Source of the DNA: Pedobacter zeae
GTDB taxonomy: Bacteria > Bacteroidota > Bacteroidia > Sphingobacteriales > Sphingobacteriaceae
Assembly: GCF_014196715.1 (NCBI RefSeq)
Contig: NZ_JACIEF010000003.1
Coordinates: 401,874-465,873, forward strand
Direction: 5' to 3'
DNA length: 64,000 nucleotides
The notes beneath the pieces were generated by a model. It saw nothing but the letters and a program-made list of their open reading frames with translations, was not told the DNA's origin and did no database searches. Below are positions 26,084 to 34,637 of this stretch, piece after piece. The translations under genes were made by a program, and so were the position numbers. How positions within the stretch are numbered: the first letter of the stretch is position 1; every line of letters starts with the position of its first letter.

Positions 26084-26827
26084 ATGAAAGCATTAAAGGA
26101 CAAGGTTGCGGTGATAACCGGTGGAAATTCAGGGATTGGTTATGCAACAGCAAAAGAATTTAAAGAACAAGGGGCGACGGTTATTATTACCGGCCGCCGG
26201 AAAGAAGCTATTGAGATCGCAGCAAAGGAACTTGGCGTCACAGGTATGATTGCCGACCAATCAGACGTCCAGGCGGTTACAGGGCTTGCAGAGCAGGTCA
26301 ATATACAATTTGGCAAAATCGATATTTTATTCATTAATGCAGGGATTATTGGCCGCACCACCATAGCAGACGCCACAGAATCCATGTACGATGAAGTCAT
26401 GGGCATCAATTTAAAAGGCGCCTATTTTACTTTAAGCAAATTTATCCCGCTTTTAAATGACGGAGCCTCGGTAGTATTCCTTTCTTCGAATGTGGCCAGT
26501 ACAAACAATATAGCTTCCTCGATCTATTCGTCAAGTAAAGCAGCGCTGAATTCTGTTATGCGGATAGCAGCCCTTGAACTGGCCCCAAGAAAAATCAGGG
26601 TAAATGCTGTAAGCCCCGGGCCTACCGAGACAGAAATACTCAATAAAGCCGGATTTGATGAAGCAACCTTAAAGGCGGTTAAAACCGGCATACTCAGCAA
26701 GATCCCATTAGGGACTATGGGCAAAGCCGGTGACGTTGGTAAAATGGTAGCCTATTTTTGCAGCGATGCCTCCAGCTTTATTACAGGCGCAGAAATTATC
26801 ATGGATGGCGGTATGCGTTTGGCATAA
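26084..26827 (+). CDS. short-chain dehydrogenase/reductase (classical SDR)
   Basis: 247-residue classical SDR, a size typical of FabG-like enzymes. The cofactor motif GGNSGIG is at 13-19, NAG at about 87-89, catalytic Ser in FLSSNVAS, and YSSSKAAL holds the Tyr and Lys of the active site. The C-terminal SFITGAEIIMDGGM is the usual end of the fold. It is divergent from HxlR gene 2 and probably its target. The substrate is unknown. Confidence 0.94.
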   Translation: MKALKDKVAVITGGNSGIGYATAKEFKEQGATVIITGRRKEAIEIAAKELGVTGMIADQSDVQAVTGLAEQVNIQFGKIDILFINAGIIGRTTIADATESMYDEVMGINLKGAYFTLSKFIPLLNDGASVVFLSSNVASTNNIASSIYSSSKAALNSVMRIAALELAPRKIRVNAVSPGPTETEILNKAGFDEATLKAVKTGILSKIPLGTMGKAGDVGKMVAYFCSDASSFITGAEIIMDGGMRLA

Positions 26828-27261
26828 ATGTATATTTCATCATAGCGAAAGTTACCAATAGTTATTCTTTGAACATTTACCATTAGATAAAAGTTACCTA
26901 TTGAACTTCCTTTCAAGTCCAACAGATAGATTTTATTAATTTATAGTAACTTAAAATTTTACCTAAAAGTCCTGTATTATTGAAATTATCTTGTGTTCCA
27001 TGAATTTAAATTTCATGGAACCATATTTTAAATCTCAAAATAAACACGTCTTGCCTTTTTATCGCGGCCAGTTAAGTAAAGTGGCCATGGTATTGATTGA
27101 CGCTACAATCATTATGTCTTATCTATTTTTCTGGGCAAAACCAGTAAAAAGGTTTAGATGTTATACTGTTAGTGCCATCTCTTCTCCGCTAACGCAACTA
27201 AAAACAGATATTTGCTTTTGCCAGATATCCGCACCGTAATGCAAATATGAAGCTCTTCATG
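26828..27261. other. intergenic region with a near-perfect palindrome
   Basis: No convincing gene in 434 bp; an 82-codon open frame at 26991-27239 has no family features. The main element is the hairpin GTTCCATGAA (26995-27004), 7-base loop, TTCATGGAAC (27012-27021). It lies between convergent SDR genes and has no T run after it. Confidence 0.5.
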
Positions 27262-28146
27262 TTAAAGATTATCCATTGAAAATGCGCTTCCGGTATATTC
27301 TTCCAACCAATTCCAAACTACTTTTTCATTTGCTACATTATCATATTTCGGATTCACTTCTGCCGTCTTTCGATCTATAAAATATTTTCCTGTTACCCCC
27401 TTTATGTCAGATGAAGTTGCCAGGTAGACTAAGGTATCAGCGCCTTGCTCGGGAGTACGAAAAAAACGGCGGGCAATTTTGCCTAAAAAGTTGAACAACC
27501 AACCTAAATCACTTTGAGTCGAAAAATTGGTGGCTACGGCACCCGGATGCATACTGTTAACTGTAATACTATCTACACCATTTTCTTTTAACAGCGCGGA
27601 TAGGCGTTGGGATATCAGTATAAGATACAGTTTTGCGTTACCATAAGCTTTCATTGGCGAATAATCATCTTCGCTGATATTATTGAAATTCGGTTCTGCG
27701 TTTTGACGATGGGCAGAAGAAGAAACGTTTATAATACGACCTTTATCGCTTTTTATCAAGCACGGCAGTAATCCGGTCATAAGTAAAAAGGGAGCAATCA
27801 GGTTTAATGCGATCGTCTTTTCCGTTCCTTCTGATGTATTTTCCCTGTTTTTATTCATCATTACCCCGGCATTATTAATTAATATATCAACGACTGGAAA
27901 CCGGGATTTAATTTCTGCAACCATAGCTTTTGTATCGGCTGCCAGAAACAAATCAGCTGTAACTATATCGACCTGCGTGTTTCCCGTCACACGAATTATT
28001 TCTTGCTGAACATGCTTCGTTTTTTCCTCATCACGCCCATGTATAATTAAGTGAGCTCCACCTTTGGCTAACTCTATTGCAGCGGCTTTTCCAATACCAC
28101 CTGTTGCACCGGTTATTAAAATAATTTTGCTTTTCATTAATTCCAT
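27262..28146 (-). CDS. short-chain dehydrogenase/reductase
   Basis: 294-residue SDR of the retinol-dehydrogenase-like group. TGATGGIG at about 13-20, the basic HGRDEEKT after strand 2 (NADPH preference), NNAGV near 93 and the active-site YGNAK near 168 are visible. Start at the first ATG; MKSK at 28137 is an alternative. It is divergent from HxlR gene 3. Confidence 0.93.
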   Translation of the reverse strand: MELMKSKIILITGATGGIGKAAAIELAKGGAHLIIHGRDEEKTKHVQQEIIRVTGNTQVDIVTADLFLAADTKAMVAEIKSRFPVVDILINNAGVMMNKNRENTSEGTEKTIALNLIAPFLLMTGLLPCLIKSDKGRIINVSSSAHRQNAEPNFNNISEDDYSPMKAYGNAKLYLILISQRLSALLKENGVDSITVNSMHPGAVATNFSTQSDLGWLFNFLGKIARRFFRTPEQGADTLVYLATSSDIKGVTGKYFIDRKTAEVNPKYDNVANEKVVWNWLEEYTGSAFSMDNL

Positions 28147-28150
28147 GTAG

Positions 28151-28180
28151 CAAAAGTATCACCAAAATGATATATTTTTG
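28151..28180. promoter_or_regulatory. divergent promoters of SDR and HxlR gene 3
   Basis: CAAAAGTA (28151-28158, minus-strand TACTTTTG) lies four bases from the SDR ATG. TATTTTTG (28173-28180) serves the HxlR gene at 28208. Two GATACC repeats between 28180 and 28204 could be regulator half-sites. Confidence 0.5.
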
Positions 28181-28207
28181 ATACCAGTTACTTAAAGGAT
28201 ACCAAAA

Positions 28208-28546
28208 ATGTTGGAAGAATTAACCATTCAGCAAAAAATCAAATACCTGCAGGATACACTGTATGTTATATCCGGTAAATGGAAACTACTGATTTTGATG
28301 TCAATGTACGGCGGCACCTGCCGCTTTCGTGAGTTGCAGCGCAGTGTTGAAGGAATCACGACGCGCGTGCTTTCAAAAGAATTGAAGGAGTTAGAAGTAA
28401 ACAAGTTAATTGAACGAAAGATTGACAATACCTATCCTGTTTTAATCACTTATCAGCTGACGCCTTATAGCTTTTCACTTAAACCCATGGTAGACGAAAT
28501 GATCACCTGGGGAGCCCAACACCGAAAAGAACTGAGCAAGCCATGA
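28208..28546 (+). CDS. HxlR family transcriptional regulator (3 of 4)
   Basis: 112-residue winged-helix protein, the family minimum. LQDTLYVISGKWKLLILMSM, FRELQRSVEGITTRVLSKELKELE and the C-terminal MITWGAQHRKEL match the family. It is divergent from an SDR gene and followed by the ISL3-type MITE 60 bp downstream. Confidence 0.92.
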   Translation: MLEELTIQQKIKYLQDTLYVISGKWKLLILMSMYGGTCRFRELQRSVEGITTRVLSKELKELEVNKLIERKIDNTYPVLITYQLTPYSFSLKPMVDEMITWGAQHRKELSKP

Positions 28547-28605
28547 GATTAGCTACCACTAGAACACACTACCAAGCTACCATGAATGGGTATTTCAGGG
28601 AAAAT

Positions 28606-28870
28606 GGCTCTTCCCCAGTTTTGGTGGTCTTTCAAAATGAAGTGAGTAATGTAAAATCAATGGATTAAGTGTTCATTAAGACTTACTGGTGTTTAAAGCT
28701 GTATGATTCACTAATATATATAGACAAGAATCATGATCAATGTTAGTTCTAGCAAAAAATACAAAGGAACTACCGATATAATAGGCTTGTAGCAATTTAA
28801 AGTACGGTTGTTTACAAAAAGAAAACACTTATTCGTCGTGTTTTTTTACCAACAAAATTAGGGAAGAGCC
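28606..28870. mobile_element. ISL3-type MITE (265 bp)
   Basis: A left end GGCTCTTCCCC (28606-28628) and right end GGGAAGAGCC (28848-28870) form terminal inverted repeats matching at 20 of 23 positions. The interior is AT-rich and has no gene. The ends are close to the terminal repeat of the transposase remnant at 19907-19929. No 8-bp target duplication is visible (flanks GGGAAAAT and AGTTTAAT), so the insertion is old or the flanks have changed. Confidence 0.72.
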
Positions 28871-28970
28871 AGTTTAATTGAAATACACACTCAATCTTTG
28901 AAACTGCAAATCTTTCGTTTGTTTTGAACAACCAAATACACCTGTAAACTTTGTCGGTACAAATGCCGGT

Positions 28971-29948
28971 TTACTGTTGCCAGATAACCTGCTGAACAGT
29001 TTTCAGCAAATCATGCGGATAGCCGTATTCAAACGCACTTACACCGTCAAGTCTGTCGACCTGTTCGGCCGACAAACTGACGCTCAGCACTTGCAGGCTT
29101 TCCTGTAAATGCGATAATTTTCTTGCGCCGAGGATCGGAAATCCCTTTTTGGTCATTGACCACGCCAGCGCGATCTGCCCCGGGGTATTCCCGGTTTCCG
29201 AAGCGATAGACTCCAGTCCATCGATCAGGCTTTTTGTAGCATTATCTTCTGATCCGGTATCCTTACCCATCGCCGTCAGCCTGCCTGATTCACCTTTACG
29301 GTATTTCCCGGTAAGCAGTCCTCCGGCAAGCGGTGAATAGAACATCGTTCCTAAACCAAGATAGGCCGCCGCGGGAAGAAGTTCACGCTCCGCTGTGCGT
29401 TGCGCCAGATTGTATTGGACCTGCAGAGCGGTCAATTGTATTTCGCCCGCAATCGCAGCTACCTTCCAGGCCGGGAAATTGGCCAGGCCGGTGTATAGTA
29501 TCTTGCCTGATCTTACCAGATCTTCGAGTCCCCTTGCTATCTCTTCGACAGGAGTCATCCCGTCATCGTAATGAGGCATGTAAATATCAATGTAGTCTGT
29601 CTTCAGGCGTTTCAGACTGGCTTCGACCGCCTGCCGCATGGCTTTGCGGTGATTCCCTGAATTGGCCGGTGCCGGACAGACTTCACTGCTTCGGGTATAT
29701 TTGCTGCAGATCACAAAATTGTCGCGCTGGCCATCCAGAAAGCTGCCCACGATCTCCTCGGCCTGTCCTAACTGATACTGATCTGCCACGTCGATACAGT
29801 TACCGCCCGCGTCCGCGTAAGCGGATAATATTTGAGAGATCTCTTCCTGTGAAGCCCCGTAGCCGCGCCGGTCTCCTAAACTGGCTGCACCTAATATCAG
29901 CTCACTCACGGGAACGCCCGACGTCGTTCCGAATAACAGCATTTTCAT
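28971..29948 (-). CDS. aldo/keto reductase
   Basis: 325-residue TIM-barrel NADPH-dependent reductase. The catalytic tetrad is visible: Asp in NCIDVADQY with Tyr just after, Lys in VICSKYT and His in IYMPHYDD. The C-terminal cofactor region includes PILGARKLSHLQESL. It resembles the subgroup related to YdhF/potassium-channel-beta enzymes, which reduce aldehydes and ketones. It is divergent from HxlR gene 4. The sequence here is noticeably more GC-rich than the neighbouring genes, suggesting transfer. Confidence 0.92.
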   Translation of the reverse strand: MKMLLFGTTSGVPVSELILGAASLGDRRGYGASQEEISQILSAYADAGGNCIDVADQYQLGQAEEIVGSFLDGQRDNFVICSKYTRSSEVCPAPANSGNHRKAMRQAVEASLKRLKTDYIDIYMPHYDDGMTPVEEIARGLEDLVRSGKILYTGLANFPAWKVAAIAGEIQLTALQVQYNLAQRTAERELLPAAAYLGLGTMFYSPLAGGLLTGKYRKGESGRLTAMGKDTGSEDNATKSLIDGLESIASETGNTPGQIALAWSMTKKGFPILGARKLSHLQESLQVLSVSLSAEQVDRLDGVSAFEYGYPHDLLKTVQQVIWQQ

Positions 29949-30026
29949 AATCTAAAGTTCCGCATAACCGCTCTTTCAGGCAAGTACGGCTGAATTCAGC
30001 CGTATCGGATCAGACAGTAAGATGAC

Positions 30027-30034
30027 TATATTTG
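30027..30034 (+). promoter_or_regulatory. -7 element (TATATTTG) of HxlR gene 4
   Basis: Match to TAnnTTTG three bases before the ATG at 30038, implying a leaderless transcript. Confidence 0.5.
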
Positions 30035-30037
30035 TCT

Positions 30038-30388
30038 ATGTACGAGCGAAAACTACCTGTGAATCTTAATTGCGGCCTGCATGTTTTTATGCATGTCCTG
30101 AACGGAAAGTGGAAAGCTAACCTGATCTGGAATATCCATAGCGGTATCAAAAGACCGGGTGAACTGCACCGGAGATTGTCGCAAGCTTCAAGGCGGCTGC
30201 TGGACACCCAGCTGAAGGAACTGACAGAAATTGGCATTCTTTCAAAAAAAATACTGGAACAGAAACCGCTGAAGGTAGAATATGAACTTACTGAACTGGG
30301 CAAAAGTTTGTTACCCGTTTTCGAGGTAACAGCACGCTGGGGCGAGGCTCACCGATACCTGCTCGAGCCTGCAGAAGCGACGGTCTAA
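30038..30388 (+). CDS. HxlR family transcriptional regulator (4 of 4)
   Basis: About 116 residues, the most diverged of the four. HVLNGKWKANLIWNI replaces the usual LxGKWxxxIL core and RRLSQASRRLLDTQLKELTEIG is the recognition-helix region. The start is taken at ATG 30038 in preference to a TTG two codons upstream. It stands between an aldo/keto reductase (divergent) and a hydrolase (46 bp downstream, same strand), and may control both. Confidence 0.85.
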   Translation: MYERKLPVNLNCGLHVFMHVLNGKWKANLIWNIHSGIKRPGELHRRLSQASRRLLDTQLKELTEIGILSKKILEQKPLKVEYELTELGKSLLPVFEVTARWGEAHRYLLEPAEATV

Positions 30389-30433
30389 AACTCCGTCAAT
30401 GGTCACCACACTTTCGTTTAAAAGCAAGAATCA

Positions 30434-31330
30434 ATGATATCATCAATAAAACATGTGACCACCTCAGCGCTGGAGCTCGCCTATCTCGATCTGGGTTCTG
30501 CACAGGGCTGGCCGGTCGTCCTGACCCATGGGTTTCCCTATGATGTCCATGCTTTCGATGAAGTAGCTGTGATGTTCGCAGGTAAAGGTGCCAGGGTGAT
30601 CCTGCCTTATGTCAGGGGGTTTGGTCCAACAACATTTCTCTCAGATGCGACCATGCGCAGCGGGCAACAAACCGCCAGGGCAAGTGACCTTATTGAGCTG
30701 ATCGACGCTCTAGGTTTGAGAAAGCCGATTATCGCTGGTTTTGACTGGGGCGGCAACGCCTCCTGTACTGCGGCGGCTTTATGGCCGGAACGCATCGGTG
30801 GTCTGGTATCTTACGCCGGTTATGATATTATCGATATTGCGGAACAGCAGCAGGCGTTCAGTCCTTCACTGGAACGTGTTTGCTGGTACCAGCACCTCTT
30901 TCAAAGTCAACGCGGACGGGAATGCCTGTTAAGAGACCGGCGCGCTTTATGCCTGTTGCTTTGGACAGAATGGTCTCCGAATTGGGATTTCGATGATGAT
31001 ACGTTTGAACGTTCAGCAGCTTCATTCGATAATCCTGATTTCGTCGATGTGGTGATCCATAGCTACCGGCACATGCACGGCCGGGAGAATGGCGATGCGC
31101 GATTTGAGTTACTGGAACAGAAACTGGCTCAGAAACCGAACATCAGGGTTCCGGCTGTTACTCTCGACGGCCGGTCTGATCCGCTTAAGCCCGGCGGGAC
31201 CGCTGATCATGCGAAATATTTTACCGAAAGACATGAGCATCGCGTTTTTTCCTGCGGTCACAATGCTCCACAGGAAGATCCCCAGGCTTTTGCAGAGGCT
31301 GTTCTGACGGTACGGGACTGGATCAGTTAA
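30434..31330 (+). CDS. alpha/beta hydrolase with Asp nucleophile, epoxide hydrolase or dehalogenase type
   Basis: 298-residue alpha/beta hydrolase. The oxyanion loop HGFP is at 32-35. The nucleophile elbow is GFDWGG with Asp104 in the nucleophile position, as in epoxide hydrolases and haloalkane dehalogenases, not the Ser of esterases. The catalytic His lies in GHNAPQEDP near 276 and the likely acid in LDGRSDPLK. This points to opening of an epoxide or removal of halogen; the substrate is not known. It probably forms an operon with HxlR gene 4. Confidence 0.9.
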   Translation: MISSIKHVTTSALELAYLDLGSAQGWPVVLTHGFPYDVHAFDEVAVMFAGKGARVILPYVRGFGPTTFLSDATMRSGQQTARASDLIELIDALGLRKPIIAGFDWGGNASCTAAALWPERIGGLVSYAGYDIIDIAEQQQAFSPSLERVCWYQHLFQSQRGRECLLRDRRALCLLLWTEWSPNWDFDDDTFERSAASFDNPDFVDVVIHSYRHMHGRENGDARFELLEQKLAQKPNIRVPAVTLDGRSDPLKPGGTADHAKYFTERHEHRVFSCGHNAPQEDPQAFAEAVLTVRDWIS

Positions 31331-31545
31331 GCGGTTCTTGATTATCTAACCAGCTCAACGATCCTGCTGCTAAACATGGCATCCCGTACCAGCCGGGCTA
31401 TCCGCGTCTTTGATACCGAGGCTATTTACGAATTGAACGTAGACAGGACCTCGCAAAATTCCAGATAACTCACCTCCATTCCCAATTAAATTTTAATTTT
31501 ATATTATTATTTTTAATAATTCATAAATGTTTATATCTTTGCCAA

Positions 31546-31690
31546 CCGAAAGTCAAAAACGACTTGATTTTCTAGATACAGATCTCTGGAGTAATTTTTC
31601 CAAAAGATCTAAAAAATTAAAAAGCGGTTCAAAGAATTTCCCGTTAGGGCTACAAAAAAAGACCTCGCAATTGCGGGGTCTTTTTGTTTT
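31546..31690 (+). ncRNA. candidate small RNA with promoter and terminator
   Basis: A TATCTTTG element at 31534-31541 is followed by about 110 bp with short stems (AGTC/GACT, AGATCTCT/CCAAAAGATCT region). It ends at a strong bidirectional terminator: AAAAAGACCTCGCAATT pairs with AATTGCGGGGTCTTTTT (31656-31686), followed by more T. No open frame across it looks real. The class is unknown and it resembles no RNA I recognise. Confidence 0.35.
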
Positions 31691-31884
31691 TACCGGGCTT
31701 GCCTTAATGGCTTATGATTACAGAGACTGTCCTTCCTTTTTGGGATCAATACAATACCCTATAGCAAATGCAAGAGATAAATGCGTATCAAAGGAAAAGG
31801 CAATCTTTTTGCTTTTAGCAATGAGTTCTGTTACGAACTTGTCAATTTTTGGAAAAACCTATTTTTGCCATTCGTTATGATCTA

Positions 31885-32125
31885 TAATCTTCCCGCCATT
31901 ATATAAATGTGATAGGCAAAGCAAATCCTGAGTTTCATGGCGTGCCTTTCCACAATGTATGGAAATGCGTTTCCGTTGAAGATTTAAAAAAATTAAGTCC
32001 TTTTCCGACTCAAAAAACCAGACACTTCTTCTAAATCAATGGAATGATGAAATTGATTACCCAAACGCCAAAAGATCTCACGTCCAGATTACAAATATCA
32101 GGTCATTATCCAAGATCCTTTGAAA
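31885..32125 (+). pseudogene. decayed coding sequence, family unknown
   Basis: Two adjacent short frames have protein-like composition: one with GKANPEFHGVPFHNVWKC and VEDLKKLSPFPTQ (31915-32034), the other with NQWNDEIDYPNAKRSHVQ (from about 32037). They are offset by a frame change and lack a start. They could be the remains of one gene; no family is recognised. Confidence 0.3.
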
Positions 32126-32249
32126 ACCGTGATAAATGTCACGCTTAAATCGTGTCATATCACTTCGTTTCTGAAATACATCTACATCTAATTTTGTATC
32201 AGGCGCTGAAAGCAAAAAGCGCAAATTGAAAATTAAATGTAATAGAGTT

Positions 32250-33677
32250 ATGAAAACACAGACAATCAACAGTGAGCCGCTCTTCTTTCAGGATGCAACC
32301 ACGCTGGCAGAGCTGATCCGTACCAAAGAGGTGTCTCCGGTAGAAGTGATTAAAGCTCACCTTGATCGGATAGAAGCGGTTAACCCAGCTGTAAATGCCG
32401 TGGTAGTTGTAGCTGATTCGGCTATTGAAGCTGCAAAAAAAGCAGAAGCCGCAGTGATGCGCGGAGATAAATTAGGTCCGTTACACGGTGTTCCCTTCAG
32501 CGTTAAAGATTCAATAGACACAGAAAACATACTCACTCAACGCGGCTCACCAATCTTCAAAGGCCGTATACCGGATAATGATGCTACCAGTGTTGCCCGG
32601 ATGAAAACGGCTGGGGGTATCCTGCTGGCCAAGACAAACCTGCCTGAATTCTCTTATTGGATTGAAAGTGATAACCTGTTGAGTGGACGGACTAATAATC
32701 CCTGGGACCTGACCCGTACTCCGGGCGGATCAAGTGGCGGTGAATCCGCCGCTATCGCAGCGGGCATGTCACCGTTAGGGCTGGGTACCGACCTCGCCAT
32801 CTCCGTTCGCGGTCCGGCCGCACAGACAGGTATTGTGTCTTTAAAAGCGACGCATGGACGCATACCTATGACCGGTATTTGGCCGCGGGCTCCCCGCCGG
32901 TTTTGGCATGTTGGGCCAATGGCACGTAGCATTCGTGACCTGACACTGGCTTTTTCACTGCTTGCAGGCCCCGATGGTAAGGATGCGTATTCAACCAGTA
33001 CAACTCTATTTGATAACGGTTCCGGTTTCCTGCCATACCGTCCGCTACGCATCGGCTGGATGGTCGGCCCCGGTTTTGGTCCCGTAGATTCCGAAGTAGC
33101 TGCTACAGTCAAGGCCGCTGCTGAAGCTTTAAAAAGTATCGGGTTGTTTGTAGAACCGGTAGGCATTCCGGCATTGGAAAAAGATTTTGCGTTGGATGTT
33201 TTTAACCGCATCCACGTGATGGAAATGAAACCAGCTTTCAGGGAAGCGATTGCTGGTCGTTCAGACAATGAGATATATAAGATGGCTAAAACCATGTTAT
33301 CATTGCCGGATACCTCGATAACAGATTTTATTGATGCTGAACAGGCCGCAGAGCGCATACGCGATGGTTATGCGGAATATTTCAAGGATTATGATGCGCT
33401 GATTACCCATGTACTGCCGATCCCAGCCCATAAGCACGGAGAGACTGAATTTGTGATTGACGGCCAGAAGGTAGATGCCACTTACCTGCAGGGGGCTACC
33501 GTTCCGTTGAACGTGACTGGTCTGCCAGGTATATCCATGCGTTTTGGCACCAGTAAGGAGGGCATGCCGATCAATGTACAGATTGTAGGCAAATGGTCTG
33601 CTGAATCAACCATTCTGCATATCGCTTCCCTACTGGAAAGCATCAGCGCGGTACGAGGCCTATATGCTAAACTTTAG
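32250..33677 (+). CDS. amidase (amidase signature family)
   Basis: 475-residue enzyme with the full Ser-cisSer-Lys triad: K86 (SVKDS), S161 (GGSSGGE) and S185 (ISVRGPA), spaced 75 and 24 residues apart exactly as in the family type member FAAH. The C-terminal third is the usual substrate-binding part (NVTGLPGISMRFG). The family hydrolyses amides or esters; related enzymes act on fatty amides, aryl amides or peptide amides. The start is set at ATG 32250; a TTG at 32226 would add eight unsupported residues. No signal peptide. The Crp-like regulator gene converges on it. Confidence 0.94.
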   Translation: MKTQTINSEPLFFQDATTLAELIRTKEVSPVEVIKAHLDRIEAVNPAVNAVVVVADSAIEAAKKAEAAVMRGDKLGPLHGVPFSVKDSIDTENILTQRGSPIFKGRIPDNDATSVARMKTAGGILLAKTNLPEFSYWIESDNLLSGRTNNPWDLTRTPGGSSGGESAAIAAGMSPLGLGTDLAISVRGPAAQTGIVSLKATHGRIPMTGIWPRAPRRFWHVGPMARSIRDLTLAFSLLAGPDGKDAYSTSTTLFDNGSGFLPYRPLRIGWMVGPGFGPVDSEVAATVKAAAEALKSIGLFVEPVGIPALEKDFALDVFNRIHVMEMKPAFREAIAGRSDNEIYKMAKTMLSLPDTSITDFIDAEQAAERIRDGYAEYFKDYDALITHVLPIPAHKHGETEFVIDGQKVDATYLQGATVPLNVTGLPGISMRFGTSKEGMPINVQIVGKWSAESTILHIASLLESISAVRGLYAKL

Positions 33678-33702
33678 TTTCAAGGTATCTTAAATAGCAA
33701 GG

Positions 33703-34317
33703 TTATATTGACCTCCCTGGCTCAAGCCGGGGAGTCTTTGCAGACCTTGAAAAGTCTTTTCGAATTCTGCTCAGGGTTTCTCTGGAAATGCCCAGGTAAG
33801 AGGCAACCATGTGCAGGGGAACTTTATTAAATACATTGGGATACGCCCGTTGGAATTCCAGGTACCTTTCTTCTGCAGAGCCGCTGATGAGTGAAAAGAT
33901 TCTTTGTTGGCTGGTCTCATATGCACTGGCATTCAGCCGGTCATAAAATTGTTTAAATGCAGATATTGTTACCAGTAGTTGTTCCCAGTCATTTTTGCCC
34001 CATATGATAACCGTACTCGAAGAGAGTGCTTCGATATTGTAATTGGATGGGGTCTGATGGTTAAAACTTTCGGTATCGGTCATCCACCAATTTTCAATCC
34101 CAAACCTGACTGTATGGTCAATTCCTTTTTGATCAAACCGGTAAAGCCGGAAACAGCCACTTACAACAAAGCACATAGATTTCCATACCTCACCATCGTG
34201 AAGCAGAGATTGCCATTTCCTGATTTTCTTGACAGTCGCTACAGACTTAATCCTTTCCAGGTCGGCCCCTGAGATCTGTACAAATCCGAGCAGGTATTTT
34301 TCAAAGGGTGCAAACAT
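33703..34317 (-). CDS. Crp/Fnr family transcriptional regulator
   Basis: 204 residues from the ATG at 34317 (MFAPFEKYLLGFVQ); upstream in-frame starts give a non-conserved hydrophobic extension. It has an N-terminal cyclic-nucleotide-binding-like fold (RKWQSLLHDGEVWKSMCFVVSGCFRLY) and a C-terminal winged helix (VPLHMVASYLGISRETLSRIRKDF). Cys residues for an Fe-S cluster are not clustered as in FNR. The ligand is unknown. It converges with the amidase and is the last gene of the accessory island. Confidence 0.9.
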   Translation of the reverse strand: MFAPFEKYLLGFVQISGADLERIKSVATVKKIRKWQSLLHDGEVWKSMCFVVSGCFRLYRFDQKGIDHTVRFGIENWWMTDTESFNHQTPSNYNIEALSSSTVIIWGKNDWEQLLVTISAFKQFYDRLNASAYETSQQRIFSLISGSAEERYLEFQRAYPNVFNKVPLHMVASYLGISRETLSRIRKDFSRSAKTPRLEPGRSI

Positions 34318-34574
34318 CCCATAAAGATAAAAAATTAACCATGGCGCAAAGCAATTGTAGTTTATTATTCGAAACCGGTTTATCTCTTTCAATTATTATA
34401 ATGTATCCAGCCATCATCTATTCCTAAATACAACATAGGCTTATTGAAGGCCATGCGGGAACAACCTCTATAAAAGTGTTAATAAATCTCGCTCCTGCGC
34501 AGCGTTTATAACCTTTCCGTTAAGGTACAAGATTCAACCGTCCTTCAAACAATGAAACGATTATTTGCTAATAA

Positions 34575-34607
34575 TTATTTAGACTTATTTTAAATTAGAT
34601 ATATTTG
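34575..34607 (+). promoter_or_regulatory. Fur-like palindrome and promoter of the iron-uptake pair
   Basis: The near-palindrome TTATTTAGACTTATTTTAAAT (34575-34595, arms ATTTAGA/TTTAAAT with one mismatch) matches the form of Fur boxes reported in Bacteroidota. The -7 element TATATTTG follows at 34600-34607. The arrangement places a repressor over the -33 region. Confidence 0.55.
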
Positions 34608-34637
34608 TGCCCATATTTTTCCCTTTAAATTGAATTT

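Larger units (their letters stand above)
31331..32249. other. 919-bp intergenic region with candidate small RNA and gene debris
   Basis: No complete gene is visible. The first 170 bp are GC-richer, like the hydrolase gene. The middle holds a promoter motif and a strong terminator (see the small RNA entry). The last part contains decayed coding sequence. Confidence 0.5.

Noticed and set aside
26991..27239. 82-codon open frame between the SDR genes
   Set aside because: No signal peptide, family motif or promoter; composition like random AT-rich sequence.
31527..31880. 117-codon open frame over the candidate small RNA
   Set aside because: A strong terminator lies inside it, and the translated sequence shows no conserved feature.
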